From positions 22,067-86,066 of the forward strand of contig CAYGAY010000010.1 in assembly GCA_964347975.1 (NCBI GenBank): DNA of 64,000 nucleotides, written 5' to 3'. Positions 42,084 through 49,964 of the stretch are shown one piece after another. Both the position numbers and the translations under genes were made by a program. The notes beneath the pieces are model-generated. The model was not told where the DNA came from, made no database searches, and saw only the letters and a list, made by a program, of their open reading frames with translations. Positions within the stretch are counted from its first letter, which is position 1; each line of letters starts with the position of its first letter. Origin of the DNA: Bin87 sp964347975 (GTDB taxonomy: Bacteria > Chloroflexota > Dehalococcoidia > Lucifugimonadales > UBA3495).

Positions 42084-43349
42084 TCAGCCGCTGTTCTGAC
42101 CAGCGGACTCCCCGAACTGCCGGCCGAATAGGGTAGTCAACAATGCGCTGATGATTGTTGCCGCGAGGCACATATAGCCGATCCCCACATACCCGATGCC
42201 TGCCAATAGCGCCCCCGCTATCGCAGCGCCCAGCATCCCGCCAGCCTGGTTGCTGAAGCCCATGAGGCCCACTCCGGTGGCTTTGGACTCGCCCGAATAC
42301 TCGGTGCTGGCAGAGATCAGGATTGGGAACGTCATGCTCAGCAGGCCCGAACTGACCGTGGCCACGGCCACCGTTGCCCACAGTCCGAGGCTGACGGAAA
42401 AGAGCACGAGCCCGAACGCTCCGCCGGCGACAGTGACGGCGGCGATGATGGCGCCGCGGCGCCTCAGGTTCGCCACGAATGACGCGCCGTAGTTGCCGAC
42501 CGTTTGCCCAAGGGCGGCTATCGCCAGGGGCAGGGCCACAAAGCCCACGCTCAGTTGGAAGGTATGTATCAAATAGGCGGCAAAGTAGCTGATACTTCCC
42601 CAATAGGCGATTCGTTGCGTCAGGTTCACCGCCACGGCCACGCGGAAAAACCGCATCGACACCAGCGACCGGTACCTGGAAAAATACGCAAGATTCCGAA
42701 CTCGCTCGCCGCGATCTTTGGGGAGCCACAACCAGTTGGCCGCCAGCCCAGCCCCGAGCAGCGCGCCGTACACAACGAAGGGCAGCCGCCAGCCTCCAAC
42801 GTCCGCCAGCACAGCGACCAGCGGTACGCTGACGGCCGCGGCAATTCCCTGGATCGACAGCAGGGCGCTCACGGCCTGGGCGCGCCGGGCCGGCGAGATG
42901 ACATCGGTGACCGACCCCACGATGTTGGGAGGTATCACTCCGCCACCTAGCCCGGTCAGGACCCGCAGCGTCAATAACGTCTCCAGGTTGGGCGCAATTG
43001 CGCACGCCAGCATGGATATGGAGAGCGCGGCCAGGCACACGATGGCCACAGGGCGGCGGCCAAATGAGTCGGACAAGGGGCCGGCCGATACTCCGGTCAC
43101 TGCCCAGGCCGCGAAGGTCGCGGTGGCCAACTGGCCCGCAACGGCAACCGATATGTCCAGGTCGGTCGCGATCTCCACCAGGAGCGGCGGAATGATAAGG
43201 ATCGCGCTTATCGTCGCAAAGACGGTGAGCCCAAGCACGGCCATGAACCATGCTTTGTTCACCTCCCGGTCGCCGGTCGCTGCGGTTTGCGTTGCTATGT
43301 TATCCGTTCCTTTTTCGAGCGTTTGCCGCGACCATGTGGCGACGCCCAC
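42084..43349 (-). CDS. MFS transporter
   Basis: A major-facilitator protein of 421 residues with about twelve hydrophobic segments. The motif-A loop between helices 2 and 3 is GPLSDSFGRRPVA (near residue 93-105). The longest cytoplasmic loop (LPKDRGERVRNLAYFSRYRS) separates the two six-helix halves. The sequence is of the DHA1/drug-exporter-like kind, but the substrate is unknown. The start may lie at a later Met or Val; the first 30 residues are poorly hydrophobic. It neighbours VOC and small membrane-protein genes without clear linkage. Confidence 0.88.
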   Translation of the reverse strand: MGVATWSRQTLEKGTDNIATQTAATGDREVNKAWFMAVLGLTVFATISAILIIPPLLVEIATDLDISVAVAGQLATATFAAWAVTGVSAGPLSDSFGRRPVAIVCLAALSISMLACAIAPNLETLLTLRVLTGLGGGVIPPNIVGSVTDVISPARRAQAVSALLSIQGIAAAVSVPLVAVLADVGGWRLPFVVYGALLGAGLAANWLWLPKDRGERVRNLAYFSRYRSLVSMRFFRVAVAVNLTQRIAYWGSISYFAAYLIHTFQLSVGFVALPLAIAALGQTVGNYGASFVANLRRRGAIIAAVTVAGGAFGLVLFSVSLGLWATVAVATVSSGLLSMTFPILISASTEYSGESKATGVGLMGFSNQAGGMLGAAIAGALLAGIGYVGIGYMCLAATIISALLTTLFGRQFGESAGQNSG

Positions 43350-43379
43350 CCACTAGGCAGGCAAATTCGTGTAAGAAAT

Positions 43380-43712
43380 CTATGGGGACGGTCGGCCATT
43401 CCCCTGCCTTGGTACCTCTGCGCCCGGCGGTTGATTGAGTCCGATTCTTTCATGCCATGCTACCTGTACCCTCCAACTGAGCATCGAGCTCAGGGTCACG
43501 GCGAGGATGGTAGCCCCCAAAGTGGTCAACACCGGTACTCCTTTGACCAGAATGATTCCGTCCCGCCACAAGTCAACCGAGAACGACAGCACGCCCAGGA
43601 TCAACAAAACTGCCCAAATCCTCTTTAGATATTGCTCTTGACTGAGCTCGCGAATTCTTGGCGGTCGCAACCAATGCTTAGTCCGGGCCCACACGCTGTC
43701 TCTTTCGGTCAT
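43380..43712 (-). CDS. small two-helix membrane protein, hypothetical
   Basis: A 110-residue product from ATG 43712, four bases after the stop of the preceding small gene. A basic N-terminus (HWLRPPRIRELSQEQYLKR) is followed by IWAVLLILGVLSFSVDLW and a second hydrophobic stretch (GVPVLTTLGATILAVTLSSML). Family not recognised. The adjacent spacing suggests co-expression with the 55-residue protein. Confidence 0.55.
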   Translation of the reverse strand: MTERDSVWARTKHWLRPPRIRELSQEQYLKRIWAVLLILGVLSFSVDLWRDGIILVKGVPVLTTLGATILAVTLSSMLSWRVQVAWHERIGLNQPPGAEVPRQGNGRPSP

Positions 43713-43716
43713 CGGA

Positions 43717-43884
43717 TCATCTCGTGAAAAAGCTGACAACTACGGCTCCCAAACCGTAGCCTATTCCGCCCGCGACAAGCAAGGTGAGTATGCCCTCATG
43801 CCATCCGGCGCCGATAGCGGAGGGCAGCACCGCCACCACAAAGACAAGGGCTATAAAAATTCCGGCAATGTTCATCGGGTTCAT
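43717..43884 (-). CDS. very small two-helix membrane protein
   Basis: A 55-residue frame, starting MNPMNIAGIFIALVFVVAVL and continuing LLVAGGIGYGLGAVVVSFF to TGA at 43719-43717. It has two hydrophobic helices separated by GAGWHEG. The stop lies four bases before the next gene's ATG. No homologue family is known to me. Confidence 0.5.
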   Translation of the reverse strand: MNPMNIAGIFIALVFVVAVLPSAIGAGWHEGILTLLVAGGIGYGLGAVVVSFFTR

Positions 43885-44010
43885 GACGACCTACCGCGCC
43901 CTTCACGAATATGTTCAATGATAAACGATGTTAGTGCGGTTGCGAAATCGCCGTCGGCAAACATCTACTCCTGAAGTGGATTACAATACCTCAAAACCCT
44001 TTCATCCAAT

Positions 44011-44032
44011 GAAGCCGGCCGAGGCCGGCTTC
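44011..44032. terminator. GC-rich hairpin upstream of SDR copy 2
   Basis: GAAGCCGGCC and GGCCGGCTTC form a ten-base stem with a two-base loop just before the SDR ribosome-binding region; with no T run it may be a regulatory hairpin rather than a terminator. Confidence 0.35.
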
Positions 44033-44045
44033 GCGAGGTATTGCC

Positions 44046-44798
44046 ATGCGTTTGGAAAACAAGGTTGCTCTGATCAGCGGCGGCTCGCGGGGGCAGGGAG
44101 CTGCTGAGGCGCGGTTATTTGCCGGCGAGGGCTGCAAGGTGGTTATCGGCGACGTGCTGGAGGAAGAGGGACGGCAGCTGGAGGCCGAGATCAACGAGAC
44201 CGGAGGTGAGTGCGTCTTTGTCCGGTTGGATGTTACCAGCGAGGACGAGTGGAACGCCGCCGTCAACACCGCCGTGGAGCGGTTCGGCAAGCTGGACATC
44301 CTGGTGAACAACGCCGGAATCTACCGGCAGGTGGGCATCGAGGATACCAGCGAAGAGCTGTGGGACAACATCTTCGACATCAACGCCAAGGGGGTGTTCC
44401 TGGGCACCAAGGCGGCCATACCGGAGATGCGGAAAGCCGGCGGCGGCTCCATTATCAACATCTCCAGTGTGGCCGGACTCATCGGCAGCTGGCGGGCGTC
44501 AGCCTACGGCGCCACCAAGGGCGCGGTGCGCCTTTTCACCAAGTCCACCGCCATCCAGTACGCCGCTGAGGGCATTCGCTGCAACTCCGTGCATCCGGGC
44601 ATTATCGAGACGCCCATGACGACGCCGACATTGCTACGAGACGACGCGGCGCGCCAGGCGTCGCTGGACCGCACTCCCATCGGCCGCGTCGGGCAAGCCG
44701 AGGACGTGGCCTGGGGCGTGCTGTTCCTGGCCTCGGACGAGTCTTCCTTTATGACGGGCAGCGAACTGGTCATTGACGGCGGGTTGTTCGCGCAGTAA
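44046..44798 (+). CDS. short-chain dehydrogenase/reductase (SDR), copy 2
   Basis: A 250-residue classical SDR: cofactor motif GGSRGQG, NNAG at 88-91, Ser141, Tyr154 and Lys158 (AYGATK), C-terminal GSELVIDGGLFAQ. It is very similar to the SDR at 45583 and clearly related to the one at 20684; an Asp at the end of strand 2 (IGDVL) favours NAD. The close pair probably arose by local duplication and diverged in substrate. Confidence 0.92.
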   Translation: MRLENKVALISGGSRGQGAAEARLFAGEGCKVVIGDVLEEEGRQLEAEINETGGECVFVRLDVTSEDEWNAAVNTAVERFGKLDILVNNAGIYRQVGIEDTSEELWDNIFDINAKGVFLGTKAAIPEMRKAGGGSIINISSVAGLIGSWRASAYGATKGAVRLFTKSTAIQYAAEGIRCNSVHPGIIETPMTTPTLLRDDAARQASLDRTPIGRVGQAEDVAWGVLFLASDESSFMTGSELVIDGGLFAQ

Positions 44799-44817
44799 GC
44801 ATGACGCGAATAGGGCT

Positions 44818-45399
44818 GTGGCGCTGGCGATTTCCTTATCCGCGTCAGCCCTTCGGTTGTTTGCCAGCGCCGACCCCACTCATGCGTGTTCAGGTGCCCG
44901 GCCTGGTTCCTCAGCTGAGGAACTGGCAAGGGCCGGCGCGGTATTTGCCGGGGCAGTAATCTCGTTGCGCTATCGTCGCAGTAGTTCCGAGTTTATTGCC
45001 AGCGCCGACCCGGTTACAGTCGAGTTCAAAGTCAGCAGGGTTTGGAAAGGGCCGCGCCACGAGCCCATGACCGTCGAGACGGAGTGAAGTGAAATATCTT
45101 GCGGGTTTGAGTTTGAGGAGGGACGCAAGTACATCGTCTATGCTCGCAACGGGCGGACTGGCCTTTGCGCTCGCGCCTCCGCTACTCTGCTGGCGATACG
45201 CGATTTCGCCGCGCTGGGCGAGGGCTGGCGGCCCGAATCCGCATCCGATACCTTTACCCTGCCGCGGGATGACACGCCGCCGGGAGAGCGCTGCGGCTTG
45301 ACGGCGAATCCCGGCCATAATCACCCGGACATCGCCGCTTTGGGATTGCTGGCCGGGCTGGTATGGCTGGGAGCGCGGCGGCGGCGTTTCCGCCACTAA
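44818..45399 (+). pseudogene. secreted TIMP/NTR-like protein, interrupted by TGA
   Basis: One frame from about GTG 44818 encodes a signal peptide (ALAISLSASALRLFASA), THACSGARPGSSAEELARAG, AVFAGAV, and VEFKVSRVWKGP, the pattern of bacterial TIMP-like NTR domains. TGA at 45085-45087 interrupts it. The same frame then continues CGFEFEEGRKYIVYARNG, GLCARASATLL, DFAALGEG, and ends with a membrane helix plus Arg tail (AALGLLAGLVWLGARRRRF) at TAA 45397-45399. All parts are in one frame, so a single nonsense change is the only visible lesion, apart from an uncertain start. The usual CxC near the mature N-terminus appears here as CSG. Confidence 0.7.
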
Positions 45400-45401
45400 T
45401 C

Positions 45402-45553
45402 GGGTAAAATTGTCATTGCGAGCGCAGCGTGGCAATCTCGTTGTCATGCAGACGATTGCCCTTCTCCGATGGTATCCAACAACGGCGTTCACTGCCGGAA
45501 CGAGATTCCATCGCCCGCCTACGGCGAGCGCGGAATGACAAAGTGGATACGCG
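45402..45553. repeat. MITE-like inverted-repeat element, copy 3 (degenerate)
   Basis: ATTGTCATTGCGAGCGCAGC... and ...GCGGAATGACAAAGTGGATA carry the same inner inverted repeat as copies 1 and 2, but the outer CGTACCCA ends are degenerate. It lies just upstream of SDR copy 3 and may carry its promoter. Confidence 0.65.
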
Positions 45554-45582
45554 TGAGTATAAAACAGTGAGGTGCTTACACA

Positions 45583-46329
45583 ATGCGACTGGAAAACAAG
45601 GTGGCTTTCATCAGCGGCGGCGCCCGAGGGATGGGCGCGACCGAGGCGCGAATGTTCTCCCAGGAGGGTTGCAAGGTGGTTATCGGCGACCTGCGGGACG
45701 AGTTGGGCCGGCAGGTGGAGGCCGAGATTAACGAGCTGGGCGGCGAGTGTCTGTACGTCCACCTGGACGTTACCGACGAACAGTCCTGGAAGGACGGCAT
45801 CGCCGCCGCCGTGGAGCGGTTCGGCAAGCTGGACATTCTGGTGAACAACGCCGGCATCTATATGCCGGAAACCGTGGAGAACACCACCATTGAGAATTGG
45901 GACACTACGCTGTCCGTCAACGCCAAGGGCGTGTTCCTGGGCACCAAGGCCGCCATTCCCGAGTTGCGGCGCAACGGCGGCGGTTCCATCGTGAACATCT
46001 CCAGCGTGGCCGGGCTGGTGGGCAACCACATCTCCTCGGCCTACACCGCGTCAAAAGGCGCGGTGCGGCTGTTCACGAAGTCCACTGCCATCCAGCACGC
46101 CGCCGACGGCATCCGCTGCAACAGCGTGCATCCCGGCACCATCGAGACTGACATGACAGCCGATCTGCTGGCCGCCGGAGGACGGGAGGACCGGCTGAAC
46201 CGCACCCCACTGGGTCGCTTGGGGCAGGCCGAGGACATCGCATACGGCGTGTTGTTCCTGGCGTCCGACGAAGCGTCCTTTATGACGGGCAGCGAATTGG
46301 TCATTGACGGCGGCCGGACCGCGATGTAA
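45583..46329 (+). CDS. short-chain dehydrogenase/reductase (SDR), copy 3
   Basis: A 248-residue classical SDR: GGARGMG cofactor loop, NNAG 88-91, Ser141, Tyr154/Lys158 (AYTASK), end GSELVIDGGRTAM. It begins MRLENKVA like copy 2 and shares long identical stretches with it (KLDILVNNAGIY, NAKGVFLGTKAAIPE). The gap to the next gene (ion channel-like) is 14 bases, so both may share a transcript. Confidence 0.92.
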   Translation: MRLENKVAFISGGARGMGATEARMFSQEGCKVVIGDLRDELGRQVEAEINELGGECLYVHLDVTDEQSWKDGIAAAVERFGKLDILVNNAGIYMPETVENTTIENWDTTLSVNAKGVFLGTKAAIPELRRNGGGSIVNISSVAGLVGNHISSAYTASKGAVRLFTKSTAIQHAADGIRCNSVHPGTIETDMTADLLAAGGREDRLNRTPLGRLGQAEDIAYGVLFLASDEASFMTGSELVIDGGRTAM

Positions 46330-46343
46330 CCGCTCTGTAGCAA

Positions 46344-47186
46344 ATGGGGATGTTTTCCGGCGGGTTTTCCCTGCTGCAATGCCGGCTGCCCGAAGCCAAT
46401 CCTTATGTCCGCCTCCAGCACGCCGTGTTTCACGTGCTGGAGGCGGACAGCGGCGGCGCGGCGCGAATCGTGGACTTCACCATCTTCGGGCTAGTGCTGT
46501 TCAGCGCGGTAAATCTGGCGGTCGGCAACACCAAGCTGGAGTTTTTCTTCATCGGCGTATTCGCCGCCGAATACATCATCCGCCTGTGGTGCATCGTGTG
46601 GCATCGCAACTACCGGCGGGGCGGGTGGCAAGCGCGGTTGCGCTACGCCACCACCAACGGGGCGGCCATCATCGACTTCATCGCCATCTGGCCCACGCTG
46701 GTGGTGATGATTGTTTTCGGAGAGGTGGAAGTGCTGCCCATCTTTCGCCTCATCTCCCGGCTGATAATGACCGGGAGGCGGTTCCCGGCGATGCGGCTGA
46801 TGGGTCGCGTCATGCTGCGGTCGGCAAGCCAACTAATTAGCGTCCTGGTAACCCTCAGCGTGTTCTGGCTGGCGGCCGGCTACCTGATGCACTCCGCCGA
46901 GACCAACCTGCCCAACGGCAACCACGAGCAGTTCGGCAACATTGGCGAGTCGCTCTGGGCGTCGGTGGTGATTTTGACCACATTGCCGTCGCTGGAGGTG
47001 GTGCCGGGGACGCTGGTGGGGCGCGTCATTGCCGGCTTCATCGCCCTGCTGGGCATCGGCCTTTTCGCGCTCCCCGCCGGCATCCTGACGTCGAACTTTC
47101 TTGACGCTTACCAGCAAGTGCGCGAGGGTACGGTCGACGCCGAAACAAACGCCTGCCGGCTGCAAACGGAACCGGCAGCGTGCTAG
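46344..47186 (+). CDS. voltage-gated cation-channel-like protein with aberrant filter
   Basis: A 280-residue six-helix protein of the voltage-gated ion channel type: S1 near 43-60, S2 68-85, S3 107-124, a weakly charged S4 (FRLISRLIMTGRRFPAMRL, about 134-152), S5 163-182 and S6 227-252 (GFIALLGIGLFALPAGILTS, very like bacterial K+ channels). The pore loop should read TTVGYGD but is T212-T-L-P-S-L-E218 followed by VVP, so the potassium signature is absent while the flanks (NIGESLW, VVP.T..GR) are conserved. Selectivity cannot be predicted. The gene is intact. Confidence 0.8.
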   Translation: MGMFSGGFSLLQCRLPEANPYVRLQHAVFHVLEADSGGAARIVDFTIFGLVLFSAVNLAVGNTKLEFFFIGVFAAEYIIRLWCIVWHRNYRRGGWQARLRYATTNGAAIIDFIAIWPTLVVMIVFGEVEVLPIFRLISRLIMTGRRFPAMRLMGRVMLRSASQLISVLVTLSVFWLAAGYLMHSAETNLPNGNHEQFGNIGESLWASVVILTTLPSLEVVPGTLVGRVIAGFIALLGIGLFALPAGILTSNFLDAYQQVREGTVDAETNACRLQTEPAAC

Positions 47187-47501
47187 GATAGCCAAGCCCT
47201 GATGCGCCATACCAACGAGACTGCTGCGCCGCGCTCGCAATGACTGGAACCGGCACATCTTGCCCGCCAGCGCCGCTTGCTCAACGCAACTAGAATATGC
47301 CATGGAATCGATACATAGAGATGCAGCCGAATCTCCTGATAGGAGTTACGCACTTAAAATCCCATGCCCGTCACTCCGGCAAAAGCCGGAGTCCAGAAGT
47401 CGCAAAGTGCAAGAATCGGAACGGTGGTTAACGATTTCGGGCGCTGGATGCCGGCTTTCGCCGGAATAACGGAAGTAAAGGCTCTCAATTGCGTAAGTCC
47501 T
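47187..47501. repeat. spacer with repeat fragments
   Basis: No gene is apparent in these 315 bases. At about 47205-47240 'CTGCGCCGCGCTCGCAATGAC' is half of the MITE-like element. At 47364-47395 'CCCGTCACTCCGGCAAAAGC' and at 47443-47470 'GATGCCGGCTTTCGCCGG' are REP-like units in opposite orientation. The frame from 47364 crosses them and encodes repeat-derived peptide, not a real N-terminus. Confidence 0.6.
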
Positions 47502-48443
47502 ATGATGATTGGGAATATAGCAAAGTACCCCCCACCCGATAAAACCGGTCTCCAAAGCGATTTTCCCCGAACCATCTGGATGCTCTGGCATCAGGGCTGG
47601 GAAAACGCGCCGGAACTGGTGCAACGCTGCCGGCGCTCGTGGGAATACCACAACCCCGGCTGGACCATCCACGCCCTGGATGCGGAAAACCTGGCCGACT
47701 ACGTTGACCTGAGCGAGCTATCCCTGCCGCTGGATAAGGGCAACCTGGCGTGGCTGTCCGATTTGGTTCGTATCAATCTGCTGCGAACCCACGGCGGGGT
47801 GTGGGCCGACGCCACTACCTTCTGCAATCGCCCGCTGAATGAATGGCTCTACGACCATCTAGGCAGCGGGTTCTTCTCCTTTGAGCGGGGCGGGGGAGCC
47901 ATTGGCTGGTTCATGGCTGCTGCGCCGGGCAACCCGCTGGTGGATATTTGGCGGCGTGAGGCCCATACCTACTGGAAGGACGCCCCGCCGCAGCTGTGGC
48001 TGTCGCAGACGCGCCATAGCTTCGCCAAGCGGCTGATGGACGCCGCCTACTTTTCGGCGGGCCGGCCGCGGCCTCGCGCCATCGCTTATACGCTGCGCCT
48101 CCTGGGAATGTTTCTGCGAACTTTCCCCGTATTCCTGCTATCGCCGCTTTTCCGGAATGTACTCAAAGTTGCTCACTACTATTGGTTGTACTTTATCTTC
48201 AAAAAATGCTACAAAACGCATCGGCAATTCCGGCAAATTTGGGACCGGACGCCGAAAGTGCCGGCGGTCGGCCTTATCGAGTTGGGCGGAATGGTCGGAC
48301 TGGCCCAACCAATTTCCGCCGATAGGAAGCTGGAAATAGACGAGCGCCTAGTGTCGGTGTACAAACTGAACTGGCGGCTTGACCCCGCGAAGGTTGTTCC
48401 GGGAACGTTTGCTCACTACCTGCTGGCGACGATTCCGAGATAG
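47502..48443 (+). CDS. glycosyltransferase, capsular-polysaccharide-synthesis type
   Basis: The start ATG at 47502 (or 47505) follows the repeat region. About 313 residues with FPRTIWMLWHQGWENAPELV at the N-terminus, NPGWTIHALDAENL, KGNLAWLSDLVRINLL, RTHGGVWADATTFC where GGVWAD holds the nucleotide-sugar Asp, and FFSFERGGGAIGWFMAAAPG. This is the caps_synth/Gly_transf_sug type (GT32-like). It probably adds a sugar to an exopolysaccharide or surface glycan. The next gene is a sulfotransferase two bases away, which suggests a sulfated polysaccharide. Confidence 0.8.
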   Translation: MMIGNIAKYPPPDKTGLQSDFPRTIWMLWHQGWENAPELVQRCRRSWEYHNPGWTIHALDAENLADYVDLSELSLPLDKGNLAWLSDLVRINLLRTHGGVWADATTFCNRPLNEWLYDHLGSGFFSFERGGGAIGWFMAAAPGNPLVDIWRREAHTYWKDAPPQLWLSQTRHSFAKRLMDAAYFSAGRPRPRAIAYTLRLLGMFLRTFPVFLLSPLFRNVLKVAHYYWLYFIFKKCYKTHRQFRQIWDRTPKVPAVGLIELGGMVGLAQPISADRKLEIDERLVSVYKLNWRLDPAKVVPGTFAHYLLATIPR

Positions 48444-48445
48444 CC

Positions 48446-49282
48446 ATGCCAACGCGCCGTCTCAAAATGACCGCCATCTTTGCTGCGGCGTTGCCGCATC
48501 ACCCGGATGTTGCCGGCGACATCGCGGGCGCACTGTTGTGCGGACGGATTGAGACGGCGCGGCGCATGGCGCGCACGGTGGCGAAACTGCCCGACTTCTC
48601 CGGCGCGCTGGTCTCCCCGAAATACCGCTGTCTATGGATGCGCAACACCAAAGTGGCATCGGAAAGCATCCTGGCGGCATTGCGTTGCGCCGACCCCGAC
48701 GCGGCGTGGTTCGGCGTTGACCGGAGCGTATCCGCTATCTATCGCAATGCCCCGGAGGCGCGGGATTACTTCACCTTCGCTTTCGTCAGACATCCTTTCG
48801 CCCGGGCCCTCTCGTTCTATTCGGACGTATTACTGTCTCCAGAAACCTATACGGGAGAACAGCGCATCCACAAAACGGAGCGACGGCAGAACTATTTCAA
48901 CTCATGCTACGGACTGGCGGAGGTCGGCAGTTTCGACGATTATTGCCAATGGCTGAACACGCCTTATGCTGCCGACTGGTGCGCCGACCGTCACTATAGA
49001 TCCCAGCATCTCCAGTTGCGCCTGGATGACGGACGCCGGCCTGACTTCATCGGTCGCTTTGAAAACCTGGCTGTGGACTGGAATAGCATTGCCAGCCGCC
49101 TTGGCCTGCCGGAGACGACATTACCCATGCTGAACACGGTGGCCGGCTGGCAAGCGCCGTCGCTGGATGCGCTGGAAAAGGTTAGAGCGCGGCGGGGCCA
49201 TTATCTGACGGAGCGAAACAAGGCGCTGCTGCGAAGGCGGTACGCGGACGACCTGGAGATATTCAGCTACGCGCCGGATTGA
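48446..49282 (+). CDS. sulfotransferase family 2 protein
   Basis: A 278-residue carbohydrate-type sulfotransferase. The PAPS 5'-phosphosulfate loop is LWMRNTKVASESILAALR and the 3'-phosphate loop FAFVRHPFARALSFYSD (Arg and Ser). DYCQWLNTPYAADWCADRHY, RSQHLQLRL and FIGRFENLAVDW are typical of Sulfotransfer_2 proteins. It would transfer sulfate from PAPS to a glycan; the glycosyltransferase upstream and this gene are adjacent and probably act on one product. The start may be the later ATG at 48467. Confidence 0.85.
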   Translation: MPTRRLKMTAIFAAALPHHPDVAGDIAGALLCGRIETARRMARTVAKLPDFSGALVSPKYRCLWMRNTKVASESILAALRCADPDAAWFGVDRSVSAIYRNAPEARDYFTFAFVRHPFARALSFYSDVLLSPETYTGEQRIHKTERRQNYFNSCYGLAEVGSFDDYCQWLNTPYAADWCADRHYRSQHLQLRLDDGRRPDFIGRFENLAVDWNSIASRLGLPETTLPMLNTVAGWQAPSLDALEKVRARRGHYLTERNKALLRRRYADDLEIFSYAPD

Positions 49283-49297
49283 GGTCTGACGGCGCAA

Positions 49298-49618
49298 CTA
49301 CCCCCGGTCTTGCTCCCCTTCCGGCACTGGCATACCCGGCCGCCAACCCCGGGGCGTCGAGTGGCCATGGCGGTTATCCCGTCCCAGTGCCCAGAGAAAG
49401 GCGGTGACGTCAATTCCGGCCCGCTCTACTTGGCTGCCCAATGTCCTTCCGCGCATTGGCCGGCTGCCCCAATCGACAAGCCCTATGGTGGTTTCCCCGT
49501 TGGACAGCATAACGTGGCTGCCACTGCCACGATGTCGGCGGCTAATCACCTCAAATCCAAACCTGCGGAATACCGCTACCGCCTCCCGGAACGGAACATT
49601 TGCAATGGGCACTGCCAT
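49298..49618 (-). CDS. hicA: HicA-type mRNA interferase toxin, system 1
   Basis: A 106-residue HicA/YcfA-like protein. The small dsRBD-like fold is recognised by FREAVAVFRRFGFEVISRRH and the catalytic His in GSGSHVMLS (His35). The ATG follows the antitoxin TAG directly, so expression is coupled. The C-terminal 30 residues after FLWALGRD are an extra Pro/Gly-rich tail. HicA cleaves translated mRNA unless bound by HicB. Confidence 0.85.
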   Translation of the reverse strand: MAVPIANVPFREAVAVFRRFGFEVISRRHRGSGSHVMLSNGETTIGLVDWGSRPMRGRTLGSQVERAGIDVTAFLWALGRDNRHGHSTPRGWRPGMPVPEGEQDRG

Positions 49619-49930
49619 CTAGCAGTTAACCCACACCGTCGCCGTTTCTACCAAGCAGCCTTGCTCCGCCCAGTCACTCACGATGCGGTACTTCTCGTCA
49701 TCGGATACTGCCGGGCGGCCGGCGACTTCCAGGAAAAGCTCAATCGCGCCTTGTACCATGTACAGGGCCTCATCCCAATCGTCGCCCTCGGACACGCAAC
49801 CCGGCAGGGATGGGACGAACACCGAGTAGCCGGGTTCTCCGCCGCCGGATACGAGCAGCACCTCAAACTTCTCCGCCTGGGGCAGCGCATCGTCTTGCTG
49901 CAATCCCGACTGGTCAGGCGTCGTTACCAT
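49619..49930 (-). CDS. hicB: HicB-type antitoxin, system 1
   Basis: A 103-residue antitoxin with AAGGAGG nine bases before the ATG. The UPF0150 fold is seen in YSVFVPSLPGCVSEGDDWDEA and LYMVQGAIELFLEVA. It precedes hicA, the reverse of the most common hicA-hicB order. A DNA-binding domain is not evident, so autoregulation is uncertain. Confidence 0.85.
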   Translation of the reverse strand: MVTTPDQSGLQQDDALPQAEKFEVLLVSGGGEPGYSVFVPSLPGCVSEGDDWDEALYMVQGAIELFLEVAGRPAVSDDEKYRIVSDWAEQGCLVETATVWVNC

Positions 49931-49964
49931 AGCGTTTGACCTCCTTGCGATGGATCAGTCCCTC

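Noticed and set aside
45085..45087. In-frame TGA as selenocysteine or Trp codon.
   Set aside because: No selenoprotein family fits, no insertion structure is apparent, and TGA is a normal stop for intact genes throughout the window.
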